Part shown: piece after piece, positions 13,101-24,625 of the stretch
How the letters are laid out: each line of letters starts with the position of its first letter
Position numbering within the stretch: the stretch's first letter is position 1
Assembly (NCBI GenBank): GCA_012656075.1
Contig: JAAKBF010000091.1
Location: forward strand, 62,001 to 126,000
DNA length: 64,000 nucleotides
Direction: 5' to 3'
From: Phytophthora hibernalis
Taxonomy: Eukaryota; Oomycota; Peronosporomycetes; Peronosporales; Peronosporaceae
Translations under genes and position numbers: made by a program
The notes under the pieces: generated by a model
What the model saw: the letters and a program-made list of their open reading frames with translations, nothing else
The model's database searches: none
Told to the model about the DNA's origin: nothing

Positions 13101-13960
13101 CATGCGCAACGAACCTCTTGAACATCCTCATGAACAGGGACTCGAGTATGTCGCGCTGCGCTATCTTGAGATCAAATGTCCGACGTGAAAGCAGCTTCCT
13201 CCAATACGAAATCGCGTGGTATTCGCAAAAAGCACTTTTATGTTTGGGTAGCACGCGCCACTCAACAAAATCCTTGTCGATGACGATACTTTGAATTATT
13301 TGCCACCCTTCATTCTTTGACTTGAAGACTTCAAAAATCTGTTTCATCGTCGCTGCTTTCTTGTCAATTGCCATAAAATCAAAGATTGGAATCCCTCTCC
13401 CGTTGGACTCGTGACAACGAGCCTATCTTAATGTAGAAAACAATATTGGTCAGAAAAAGTCAAAGTATAGAGTGCCAGCGGTTTACGTAAGTGAAATCCG
13501 AGGTTGTTCGTCCCATGGGTCCAATCTAAGAAAAGGCAATCGCCCCATCGCTCAAAGCATAATTTTTGCAATGACGTCTAAATGACGATGCCAATCGTGA
13601 TGTGAAGCTGATCCTGCAACAAAAGAACGTCACCGTTGTCATGAACGACTTCTTCAAGCATTGCCTGGAGAGCTATCTCTGCAGAGGTTTTGCTTTGCAT
13701 CCTCTGTACAACATTCCGAACCTTGCTGCGGTGTCACTTGACGTTCTATTAAACAATAATTGTTTGTTAAATTCGTTTCAATGTCACCAATGTGAACAAA
13801 TCCATAATCATGGGTACAAAACATACCGAGCCTGTCTGCAAGAAAAGCAGGGATCCCTTTGGGCTCAGCTTTAGCCTCAACCAGGCTAGCCAGCGTGTCA
13901 AGTACGTCAGGCTTTAAATCAGCCGATGCAGCACATAAATACAAACTTGCGATGCCTTCA
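10190..13960 (-). pseudogene. SWIM/MULE-like transposase with Ulp1 protease end, decayed
   Basis: The minus strand holds pieces of one long protein in several frames. From the N-terminus: 13944-13654 (HDYGFVHIGDIETNLTNNYCL), 13374-13045 (FMAIDKKAATMKQIFEVFK, like a MULE/ZSWIM RNase-H-fold core, and CEYHAISYWRKLL), 13109-12729 (GNSTTNRIQANWNQLK), and 12686-12087 (SDYTYQLVRRELNILY, then QHLIAVSTSHVG, like a SWIM zinc-finger region that has lost cysteines). After 11171-10977 and 10899-10597, the 10553-10185 frame contains DGSSCGALIIAQAHAI. That matches the catalytic Cys signature of Ulp1/C48 peptidases (Q-x-D-G-x-x-C-G). SWIM transposases fused to Ulp1 are known among MULE-type elements. Stops and frame shifts make it non-functional. 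The 11955-11482 stretch may belong to it or be a separate insert. Confidence 0.6.
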
Positions 13961-16380
13961 TTCGTTGCATGATTGTGCGGTCGCGTCTAAAATAAATTAA
14001 CGAAACAATTAGTTAGATCTTTCGATTAACACCTCAGACGTACATATCCGGTTACCTCGTTCAAAATACCGATCATTCAATCGCCCGAAATCCCGGTCAC
14101 TCTTGCGGTGAAGCGAGCGGGGCAACCTAAAAAGCGAACGGTATGCTGCCGTTGACCGGTCGTTCTAAACTTCGAGTGGCAGCCGTGTGTACATTGATAA
14201 ACCCGAAAGGCCCACCGGAACGTGATCGGAATCTGAATAACTTCGTTTCTATGATTAAATTAAAACAACAGTTAGTTAAAAAACTTAATAGTACTTACGA
14301 GTTCTAAGTCGGGGTTGTGCTAGAATCTCTAGCTCGAAAGCGGAGGTTGTTGTCGTCTTCGAATTGAGCAACTGCTGCAAGCAAGGTTGACCAGCTGTTA
14401 CACTCGCGCAACGGAAATCAAGGCTGTTGGTTTATGACGGAGTTCGCTTGCTTTATCATCTCGACTATTTCTTTCCAGGTGGACGAGCATCTGTACCGAG
14501 GCACACGGTCCTCTAAGCCTTACGCCAAACGGGTCACATTGCCAGAGCCGTGGGTGCTTTCTTCGTTTTCGAACGCTACATATGTGTATTTACATTTCCA
14601 CACAAGTGATGGTTACATAAAATAATACAAAACGGTGACTGTCGACTAGTACCCTGAGGTGGTGCCAAATGGATCGTCTTCAATCGCTTCGGGGTGCCTC
14701 GTCTGTCGTTTGATTGTCGGCGACGAATGCTGTTACCAAGGTGTCATTATTTGACAGTGTAGCGTCGTCTCCCTGTAGCCCAGGGACGCTTCCCCTGTAG
14801 TAGCCACCCCAATAGCCGTCTCCACGTTCTTATGCTTGATCTCGTTGTTGCTCTGATTGGCTATTTTGTTAATGAGCTCCAAAACGAATGGTGCTGTCGT
14901 AGCGACTGATATACAGTATCCCCCAGCGTTACGCAAACTTGCTATAAATTTATAATGTTGACTGTCTATACGGTTCCGTTCATTTTAAAGTCTGTTTCAC
15001 CTCGGGGATATAATTTAATTCGAGAACTGAGCAAACATCAGTGTGAATGACGATTTTGATCACGGTAATCATACCATCGTGAAATCCTATCCAAGATCGT
15101 TAGCGTTCGCTATAATGATATTCCGATTGGCTAAAGAAAGTGAGGTGGCGACGATTAGAGAAACTCTAATTACAACGAAAAGGATTTATGGTCCGGTTAA
15201 TCCAAGACATGCTAGCTGTGATAAATGAAGGGCCTTACCTCACACAGACCAAGCGTCTACAATATGGTGGGTGCACTCGTCTGTCTAGCTCATTTTGTCG
15301 ATGACGCTTTAACTGTTGCAATGTGTATCCAAATTATCAACTCCTCGGGGCTGTCACGTCACGGTTCTGGCGGCGGGGCTACAAAACACCGCCCCGCAGG
15401 TTTCTCGGACCAACAGATGGCCGCGTCATCGGCGTGTCGAACAACAACTTACACAAGCTCGAGATTCTCGGAGGCTAGGAGCTGTTCCTGTCGGCGTGCC
15501 ACATATGGCGCCCAACCCAACTGCCTGTCCAACTGCAGCGTCACGACGTTTGACTCGACGATGTCGATGATTGCGATCGCCCCATTGTACCAGGCGACGC
15601 GCTGTCCAATGAATACCGGAATTATCATGCTGTTGGGTGGTCACCAACAAGCGACGAAAATGTTGCAGTGCTAGTGTCATCAATGAAGTGCAACATCGAA
15701 CGAAGTGTGGGGACCATGAGCAAGATGCTCGTGGATACATGTGGATCGGTCGCAGGAGGACCGCAGGAGGGCTGCAGAATAACCGCAGCTCGTAGTTAGT
15801 TTGTTTTGTTTTCATTCCCGCATCAATTACTTTCCAACTTACCTCTTCGGCAACAACCGCTTTCTCCAGCTTCCCCTCTCAACCTCGTCGTCAATCTTTC
15901 TCGCCAATGACCTCCCAACCCATTCAGTTATGTCGAGGATGCAGCGGAGCACACGCGGATTATAGCTGCTGGCAAGGAGCTACTGGAGAACGGGGTTCCT
16001 GAGAGTCTCAACGAGATGATCACCGTTGTGCTGCACGGGCATCACTGTATGCTTTTCTGGGGCTGGGCACCATTGGCAGTAGTCGGGCTGCGAACCTTAA
16101 CCTTCTGCAGCATATTGATCTCTATCAAATACTGATGAAAGGTTCCGATGACTTAAATGTAGTACGAATGTTGAACGAGATGACATCAAAAGAGTTACGC
16201 AGTACCGTGGAATTAATCCGTCATACCTAAACAGTAACATTTCTGGTTCTGGATGGTATAAATCGGCTCGGAAAGCGGACGGGGTTACAGCTCAAACACC
16301 AGTCGGGTATGTACAGGCACGATAAGGTCACGAAGAACGCCGCCATTAATCGGTTGGCAAACGCATGACGGCGTCAACAA
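13961..16380. other. No gene supported
   Basis: AT-richer anonymous sequence with short frames only. A plus-strand segment at about 15935-16050 (EDAAEHTRIIAAGKELLENG) looks coding-like but has no recognised family and no connected frame. No tRNA, rRNA or inverted-repeat element is evident. Confidence 0.35.
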
Positions 16381-16389
16381 CCTCCATTC

Positions 16390-16600
16390 CAAAAAATCAC
16401 GGGTATCTTTCTTTGATAACAAGGTGGGCTACGCGACGTGGTTCAGCGGCGAGAAGTACTACATCCAGTGTATCCAGATGATTCTCGCGTTGGCAGAAAT
16501 CGAGTTCGTGGCACCAAGAACCAAGGTTCACCAAAGAGGAGTGGGTGTAGTTTCTGCGCTCGGAGATTATCATCACGCGCGTGAACACGGGTTACTTCGT
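16390..16600 (+). pseudogene. Relic of a GH81-like endo-beta-1,3-glucanase
   Basis: The frame around 16405-16590 reads FDNKVGYATWFSGEKYYIQ and CIQMILALAEIEF. This resembles the C-terminal GH81 block (…VDYATWFG…EYIHGIQMIP…) of eukaryotic endo-1,3-beta-glucanases, which cleave beta-glucan in cell walls. No long frame surrounds it and the catalytic block is not visible. It is a fragment; a chance match is possible. Confidence 0.4.
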
Positions 16601-17689
16601 GACGCTCAATACTGTACATGAGCTTCTTCCATGGTGTACATGCGACAAACGCGGGGAATGATCCAGAAGACCAAGATGGACGACGGTCTGTCTCACACGT
16701 GGGCGCTGGACATGGCCGCCAGCCTCGCTGAGTAGAAGGCACTGTCCGCACTGTCATGGCGACTGGATAATACCTCGTTGTGGATATATGCATGTATTGT
16801 TGGCAGCACGAAGATCAGTTTAAAAACAATGCACTACGTTATAGCGCTCTACTCAAAGGACCAGGTCACAGGGGTTTGTCCCGATGCGGGACATACATGT
16901 AGCGTATCAGTATTTGGCAGGCCGTAAGACGCACGACCGTGCTTTATCCACGCAGTGGGTCTGCTAAAATAGTGTGCCTCCGAGGTCTATTGCGATACCT
17001 CGCAGGTAGCCCAGTGAAACGTAGTGAGTGCAGTATTTCCGGCGGGGCGACATCGAGGTACGGGTGGCTGGACCTTCACAACTACGGATAGCGGTGCAAA
17101 GTTGGCGGGAAGTATATTGCCCGAAACGGAAATCCTAGAAACGCCAACCAGGTACGCGCTATGCTCAACCCGATGGGCGTTGACGAATAGGAAAACATAT
17201 CCACGTAGCGGTACCTCCAAATTCTCTAAAAGGTACTCATCTATACATAACTACTTGATTATCGCGAAGACGTCAAGGAAAGGTGGGTTCAAGCTGTCCC
17301 GCACCACCGCTGACGAGCCGGACCGAGTAGCGTCTTCTGTTGACGTTTGGAGAGCAAGACAGGAAAGAAGATAAAGTCGCTGGGGTAATATAAACGTAAT
17401 CAGTTTTGTCTTGTCTTGTTGTTTGTTGGGTAAATGTGAAACTAACATGCAAACGCACTGATTGGCTGTATCTTTGACCTCGTCTTTTAGAGGCAACAGC
17501 TCTTCCAACATCATCAGCAGTCCTTGGCAGCGGCTGTCCCGAAGGGCACACTTGCTTGGATCCGCTATCCCAGTCTACGCACAGTCCTAGACTAGAGTAG
17601 GAGAGTGATGCATCCGGTTTACCTCTGGCCCAAGAACAAGGAAGGAGGCCCGGTGTATACGATATATTCTAGTTACAAACTACTGAATT

Positions 17690-18060
17690 CCTCGATGAGC
17701 TGTTCCCCTCAAAATGCTCGATAAGCTGTACCCCAATCGGGTTTGCCATACAAAGTGATGGGCAACTCTTGAGGGGACTTCCTCGAAAAACTGTACCCCC
17801 TGGATCACATTATATCCAATGGAATCACTCGTAACGCATCGTAAGGTGCTATATGCTATCAATGACAGGTGGTTGAACCCCAAGGGACTTCCTCGATAAG
17901 ATGTACCTTTGACGATGTACCACGGAGGAATTCGGTAGGCTACACAGTTTACACTAACGTAACCCTTGGTTACAGCGTCAACGTTCTGGTAATACATGTG
18001 CACCACATGCATTACAGGTTAGATAGTTTACACAGACGTAACCCTTGGTTACAGCGTAAG
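17690..18060. repeat. Two families of short direct repeats
   Basis: Four variants of CTCGATAAGCTGTACCCC occur at about 17693, 17713, 17785 and 17887. A ~33-base direct repeat around 17943-17976 and 18026-18058 (TTTACAC(T/A)(A/G)ACGTAACCC...) contains the short palindrome GTAACCCTTGGTTAC. The block lies directly upstream of the Gypsy pol fragment and may be regulatory or leader sequence of that element. Confidence 0.45.
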
Positions 18061-18171
18061 CGTACATGTATGCATTCTTGTGTATTATACACCAAATGTT
18101 TATTTGGGTCTGAATCAAAGGTTAGCTTAATTAACAATCGCATGATAAAGGTACTTTAGAGTGTCTTAAAG

Positions 18172-19829
18172 ATGTGGTTGTGCTGTTGTAATAAAGGTGC
18201 AGTAATGAGTGCGGAACTGGAGTGTCCGAATCAAGAGATGATTGGTACACCCATATATAAACTGGAGCAGGAATATGCTCGCGTTATGCGGTTGAACTTG
18301 GAAGACCTAGACTTGGAACCTGCCGTATATATTAGTGAAGGGAGCGAGCTGATGTCGTCTTTACGCGACGAACTGGCACTTCTTCCTGAACTAGCAGACC
18401 TCAGTCCCAAGTGTGACATTACGAAAGCAGATGTTGGTGTCCCCGGACGGACGACTCCCGAACAAGAACGCAAGATGCGGACTATTCTGGAACGGCATCG
18501 CAAGATATTCTTGGGCGATGGTAATACAGCCCCCGCTCCGGCGAGGGGCGTGGTGTGTGACCTAGACTTAGGTGACGCAAAGCCTGCTGCCCAACGCCCC
18601 GGTCTATTGGTCCACACTTGATGCTGAAGGCTTATGAATTGCTCAAGAAATTGTTAGAGAGCAAGTTGATCGAGAACTCAGATTCACCATGGGCCTCCCC
18701 GATCGTGATCGTTCTGAAGAAAAACGGAACTGACATTCGGATGTGCATTGACTACCGAGTAGTCAACGGTTTCATCCGACTGTCGAACTATCCGCTTCCG
18801 CTGATTGACGACTTACTGATTGGCTTTGAGAGTTCCCTATGGTTCATGAGTCTGGATATGGCGAGTGGTTTTGGGCGATCAAGATGGCGGAACGTGCCAA
18901 GTTGATTTCAGCTTTTGTATGCCCGTTTGGACATTTCCAATGGGTCCGTAAGCCTTTGGGCTCACGAACTCTCCACTGATTTACGAAGCGGTTATCAACA
19001 ACTGTCTTTGGGGTTTCGTCCGGCTCCCTCGAGAGGAGGAAGAGCTGGAGACCCTGACGTGTTGGAGTTTCTTGGATTAGATCCGATCGAACAAAGTAAG
19101 CCTGAACGTGAAAAGTCCAGGAATGCAGTTCCGATTTTGACTGATCAGATGACGGTGTTCAAGCGGAACATTCCGACGCCACATGATTATACGTACGCCC
19201 AGGCCTGCGCGAAGGATCTTCAGAAGAAGGCTAAACGTGAACGAGCAGTGGAAAAGACGCGGAAATGGCGGGAATTGTCGGTTCGGATCAAGGCCATTTT
19301 CAGAGCCGGAGACGCAGTTTGGTTATATATTCCTAGAGAACAGTCTGGATTGAGTCGCAAACTGGCTCACCAGTGGCATGGGCCGTTCAGGATTGCAGAG
19401 ATTCATGACGAGTTCAGAGTGAAGCTCAACGTTGAGGATACGGGTTACCGTGTCAAAAACCCTTGGATTCACATCAGTCGTCTAAAGTCTCGATCTATGC
19501 ACCCTATGCGTCCAACCATTCAAGTTGACATTGCGGATGATGATAACTTTGATGCAGCATTACTACCAGAGGATAGCTGGGAGGCGGACAACCTGAACGA
19601 CGAATACGAGGTCGATGAAATCCGGAACCTGCATTGGACCAAACGTACATGTTTTACAGCCAAACGCGTCCGTGAATACCTTGTGAAATGGAAAGGTTAT
19701 GTAGAACCTGAGTAGATCCCGCTTTCTCAATTGAGTTGTGGTGCATTACTAAATGAATTCAACCAGGGTGCGAGAGCTCGGGCGCGTTTTCAAGCAATGC
19801 AAGCGGGAGACGACCATCCAAGAATATAG
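18172..19829 (+). pseudogene. Gypsy (chromovirus-type) pol, internally deleted
   Basis: The N-terminal frame (18172-18621) carries a protease-RT linker (TTPEQERKMRTILERHRKIF). A frame change near 18600 leads to the RT fingers (SPWASPIVIVLKKNGTDIRM, IDYRVVN, NYPLPLIDDLL, FMSLDMASGF). After further frame changes the sequence jumps from a pre-YxDD linker (VLEFLGLDP) directly to the integrase C-terminal domain (AGDAVWLYIPRE, LAHQWHGPFRI, HISRLKS). The RT YxDD motif, RNase H and integrase core are missing. A chromodomain follows (YEVDEIRN, YLVKWKGY) but is cut by TAG at 19713-19715, where family members have W; the frame then stays open to 19829. It is a dead element. Confidence 0.8.
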
Positions 19830-20261
19830 CATTTCTGGATGTGAATTCCTGAACGTGCCAGACCGTCAAACTAAGTGAACTCACGGAATTTGAGTGTGAA
19901 TAGTGATTGAAGATTGTTCCGGTCAAGCCGGCGAAGTTATCCTTATCCTGGAAGTGGTCGGCGTGCGAAGTAAGAAGTGATGTCGACACGGGAAGTATTT
20001 GAAGATGAATATCATGTGATGAGGATGAATTGTCAAGACATGAGGTGACTTACGTGAAATTAAATGCAAAAGAGTGTTACATTACGATATTCAAGTGCAA
20101 TTAGCAACGTCCAGACCCCTCCGTGGACGGCTATGCTAGATACTTCAGAGGAACGGCTCAGTTATCGGATTATCACCACGTTCGTTTGCCGAAAGCAGCC
20201 GATCTTTGAGGTCGTCCGAGACGTGGACAATCCGCCCCGTGTCGTTGCAATACTTGGTCCA
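19830..20261. other. Untranslated tail / junction, no gene
   Basis: It follows the chromodomain end and precedes the opposite-strand gag-like ORF. No LTR copy could be matched to another place in the window. Confidence 0.3.
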
Positions 20262-22650
20262 CTATGTACGTCCAGGCTCTACACGCTCGATTATCTCCAA
20301 TTGATGCATCAGAGTAAGGCGGGACCTGTCAGGCTTGGTCGTGCTGGGGTCCATCAGGAACCAGTAACACATCAAGACCGGGTACGTCCAGACTCCCGGC
20401 TCTTGAAAGATCGACGCTGGAAGACCCTTGTCGATAAGACGTTTCTGACGTTTCGCCATTGATCGTCCAACCAACTCATGACGCCGACAACTTTCTTTGC
20501 GAAGCCGAGCAGCCATGGGGTATAGACTATCGTCTTGATCGTCATCGTCATCCGCGATCCCTTTGTTTTTCATGATGAACCAGTGTAGGACATCCCAGAA
20601 GGCATGAGCGTTTTCCTCAACGAATCTGAGGTACTTGTCCAGAGGTGCAATCTGCTTGGGAGTCAACTCAGAACACCGATGGAAGTAAAATACCTTGACA
20701 CGTCCATCCCACATAGTCTTCCAAGGTTCTTGGTCAATTTGATCCAAGTATTCAGCGACATTCCAACGCTTGGCCAAGATGAACGTCTCAATCTTCCGAG
20801 GCGCGTAATCAGGAAAACCCGGAGTCTGCTGAGCGTGACCATTTTGCTTGGGTGAGTGGTGTATGAGCACGCCACGAATGCGCCAAGACGCAACAGCCGG
20901 GCCTGGAGTTTCCACAGTTGCCAATTCAGTAGTCGTGAGATCTTCAAATTTGATGCGAGCTAACGGCGATTGAGACCGGAGAATTGCAGCCCTAGAAGTA
21001 CGCTTCTTGGACGCAAATTTCTTGGACGAACTTAACTTCGAAGGTGATTGCCGAGAACGTTTCCTGGATGAAGGAGAAGTCGGTGCTTTCTTGGAAGACG
21101 ACTTTTAGTCTGACCCCGAGGAGCTGGCGGACAAGGAACGCCTACGTTTAGCCTTAGACTTGCGTCGAGGTGTAGGAGCGTCTTCATCATCATCAGTATT
21201 TTCCGAAGGTCCGACAAGTGATTTCTTCGGAGACGCCGCCTTGAGCAACATTATCGCGACGCGTACGGCTTGATCTTCATAATCTTAGTCGGCATAGTCG
21301 TCTCTCTTCGGACATTGAAGAAAACACTGCTACCGTGTTCTCCACCAGGGCGGGCCATCGATGGGGGACATTATATTCTTTGAGGAGTGTATCCAAGACG
21401 ACTTCAGCAATTCGAAAATAAGCTCCAGGAGCGCGCCGAGTCCAAGAGGTGCCGTCCAACCGACGCCAGTACATCATGCTAGTTAGCATGTCGATGAGAG
21501 GAGTCCGGTGTAACAAAGTGTGAGCGATCTTGTCCTCACCCATCCACTGAAGCGCATTCTCGTAACCAATACCGGTCTGCATTGCCAACTGTATGTCTCG
21601 ACGAACATCCTGCCATGCGACGAATTCTGGAAGCATCTTGCAGGCCGCGTCGACGGAAACATTCAAGAAGCTGTCGGTAGGGCGTGCAGCACGTGCCTCT
21701 TTGGGATTCGATGGTCGTAACTGCAACTCATTGAGAGACCGAGTGCGTGTCGACTTAATTGTGTTTGAAGATTTTTGACCCGACTTCTTCTATTTCTGTG
21801 AAGGTCGTTGCGCTGTAGACTTGGGCGGGGAACGGCTACCATGCAGGTCAATCACTTGTGCGGCAGGCGGTTGCTCCTCTGTCTTACTCTCGTTTTCTTC
21901 AACGTCGTCGTCATCAGCATCACTGTCTGGGGGTGCCGGACCAGGATACGCGGGAATCATCCTGAACGACATGTCGGCAGCGTCCACTTGGATCCATGTC
22001 CTCCAAGAAGCTGGAGGTATGGTCCCTTTCTCGAAATGCTTGAATTGTCTACGCAGTCGAGGCCAATTGTCGCGAACATCGTTAGAACCCTCTTCAGGAA
22101 TACCATGAGCTTGTCCGCGTCGAACGAAGTGTCCTGGGCAGTGCGTGCAAGGTCTCTGACTCGCTGGTGAGCACGATACAGGTCAGCATCCATACCCTGG
22201 ATGTGATCACGTAACACGTGCTCCGTCATGATACTTTCGTCGGCGAGGCGCTTGAAGTCAGCTGCCAAGGTTGCACGAGATTTTGCAGCCTCGTCATGGA
22301 CGCGCTGTACCTCTTTCTCGTGATACTTCTGGAGGAACGTTAAGTCGCGCCGAATCTGAAGACACACAGCTTCATTGCGTAGAGCATCGTCCGCAGCATG
22401 GACTTCCATCTCATCGAGCTGACGTACCATCGCCCGGCGATGACTTAGAAGACGATGAATGGAGGATATCGCGTAGAACACTTTTTCAGCAAAACGGTCG
22501 ACGGGGAACTGCATCATCAGGAATGCCATCTGATGAGCGAGTCCAACGTAGTCTTCAACGCAGACATCGAGGGGGTTCCAGTATGAGGTCGAAGGATCAT
22601 GTCTCGGACCGGACGTGTCGCGTTATGGTCGAGCGGCCCTGGTGGTGTGC
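20262..22650 (-). pseudogene. Gag-like retroelement ORF (minus), broken
   Basis: Minus-strand frames 22529-21957, 21987-21790, 21726-21277 and 20924-20262 join into one ~750-codon hydrophilic protein with a few stops and frame shifts. It has a charged coiled-coil N-terminal third (FLQKYHEKEVQRVHDEAAKS), then an acidic Pro-rich linker (PAPPDSDADDDDVEENE). Next comes a globular core (ALQWMGEDKIAHTLLHRTPL, MYWRRLDGTSWT), then a C-terminal part with KTMWDGRVKVFYFHRCSE and a DDDDDQDD tract. The order suggests Gag/ORF1 of a retroelement, but no zinc knuckle or protease is seen. The frame is still readable upstream of 22529 to about 22600. It ends about 100 bp before the Copia LTR at 22759. Confidence 0.4.
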
Positions 22651-22758
22651 AGTTAGGGTGTCAGCCTGGACGTGGTCGACGTGCTCATCGATCGACAACA
22701 GTCCCGCCACGGCAGAAGCCTCGACATGATTCTTCGAACGCTCGCTTGCGGGCAGAGA

Positions 22759-22921
22759 TGATAGCTCCTTCTTGACGGTTGGTGACGAAGAGAAGGAGAC
22801 TTAAACTATGGTTCCTTTAATAGTATACTCTACTCTAGTGAAACAGCTTTCACAGGTTTCTGATTGACTGGATATCAGCTCTGGGGTACACTGTACCACA
22901 TGTCAAAGTGCAACTTCAACA
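22759..22921 (-). repeat. Copia 3' LTR (163 bp)
   Basis: In the plus direction it runs from TGATAGCTCC to CTTCAACA and is a near copy of 29498-29660. It is short for a Copia LTR. Confidence 0.85.
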
Positions 22922-22938
22922 GCCTCCCTGCTCCTTTA
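22922..22938 (-). other. Polypurine tract of the Copia element
   Basis: Read on the minus strand, AAAGGAGCAGGGAGGC immediately precedes the 3' LTR start TGTTGAAG. This is the expected plus-strand priming site and supports this LTR as the 3' one. Confidence 0.6.
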
Positions 22939-22998
22939 CATGGTAGGTGATAATCTCAGAATATATGATATCACAGGTCGACCAAACATTTAATTTTT

Positions 22999-24475
22999 AT
23001 GGTCAGTCAGAAAGACGCTGAAAAGAAAGCACACGCTGCTAGTCCTCCTTTGGCGTTCTCAGTTCTGATGTTTGTGAAGGGAGCCACGTGGGCAAGCCTT
23101 ATGTCGCGCGTCTGGAAGACTGGGGTGACCAAGGGCGCTGTGTTGCGAAGTGCGGCGCCCTCGAAGAAGAGAAAGAAACGAAAGCCAAGAACAGCCATGC
23201 AAAATCGCGCCGGCAAGTTAGGAAGGGCTGCCCGTCGATCCGCTGCTGCAGACACTGGTAGCAAGGACTCTGCAGCGACCACTGTGCTCACGGAGAGCAC
23301 GACAGCGGGGCACAAGGGGAGCAGGACGGATGCCAACGAACGGGTGTCGAGGCACGGCCCCACAGCGGCTCCGGTGCCCAGTGATGTCACTCAAACGAGG
23401 GGATTTATTGACAGTTTGAGGGCCAGTCATAGGAAGCTTCTGGCACCGACAGTGTTGGGTGCGTGTGTATGATATACACGAATACAAACCTCCGAGGTCT
23501 CATCCGCTGTACAAGCTGCAACTTTGACCGCCCCAAGGTCATGTACGACGACGTACCGGGTAACACTAGTGCTGAAGGTGTTTCCATTGCCCAGGCCGTC
23601 GTTGGCAACAACACGGCTATTGCCATTGACCAAAATACTATTGCTGTGGACTGCAGTGTTGTTGCCACCGACGAAACGGCTACCGATCAGATGTATTATC
23701 CGATCTATGGAGAGTACTATACTGGTCAGGACGTCACTGTTACCCGCGATTTTGCGACGACAGTTGAGGGCTGGCAGGTGGCTTACATCAATACCAGGCG
23801 CGAAACCCCGCTGGGTATGCAGTACCATGTCCTATTGGTTCATCCGGACAGGAGTTGCAGGCACCTCTATCTGCGAACATGGGAACCGGCGGCCAGGCTC
23901 CGAGAAGATGACTTTGTGGAAGAAATGGATCTCATCGACTGTTGGAAAGCCTCGACTGTTCGCTGTTCGAGGATTTCTGGAGGGTAGACGAAGTCGCCAT
24001 GGGGCTACTTGGTGCAGATGATGACGGCCTTTGCGTGTTCAACGCGTTGAGGCGTGCGGCAGAATTGGCAGGGCGTCCGGACATCGTGACTCAGCAGGAC
24101 ATTGACCAATTTGTCGAAGATAGACTCGTGCTGTATAGCCGTGATCTTCGAGAGGGTGCAACGTGGACGGACGTGCGTGATTTCCTGATTCGCCTTCGAG
24201 GAGCTTGTCGCGACATCGCCTACAACGCCTTTGTCAAGAAGAACTATTTAATCTCAGGTCGTCGTGGGGCACGAGCGTTGACGGAAATCAAGGTCCCGGA
24301 TGGAAGTTACATAATTGGAGCCTACAACCATCGTCACATTGGTCATGGAGCAGTGCTCACGGTCCAAGGAAGCAAGCGGATCATCTATGACTTGAAGCAA
24401 GGTAAGCCGATCTCGTCCGCGAAGGGCTGGATCAATTTTTATGCATTCGTTCGTCCATTCATCGTTTTTAAGTAG
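22999..24475 (+). CDS. Antisense ORF in Copia: basic/chromo-like/OTU-like protease protein
   Basis: A real ATG at 22999 opens a frame that continues, with two single-base frame changes (about 23455-23470 and about 23940-23960), to a TAG at 24475, about 492 codons. The N-terminal part is basic with an NLS-like KKRKKRKPR. Next come a CxxC-bearing segment (RCTSCNFDRP) and a region ending TWEPAARLREDDFVEEMD, which resembles the end of a chromodomain (inference). The C-terminal part has DDDGLCVFNALRRAAELAG, then SYIIGAYNHRHIGHGAVLTV and RIIYDLK. This Cys-His-Asp order fits an OTU/papain-fold cysteine protease. It is transcribed, if at all, toward pol: the stop is 150 bp from the pol stop. The frame changes may be decay or consensus errors; alternatively 23469 ATG starts a separate gene. 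No function has been demonstrated. Confidence 0.5.
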
Positions 24476-24625
24476 ATGGTAGGGTCAGTAGGATTTATGC
24501 GGGTTTGTCTAACTGATAATAAACATGGAAAACCTTGTGCGAACAAAAGATAAAACCCAGTGGGAAAAAACGAAAAGAACGCAGTAGGTAGGCACGCTTC
24601 ATGCAGCTGTATTGTACGTGTATTT

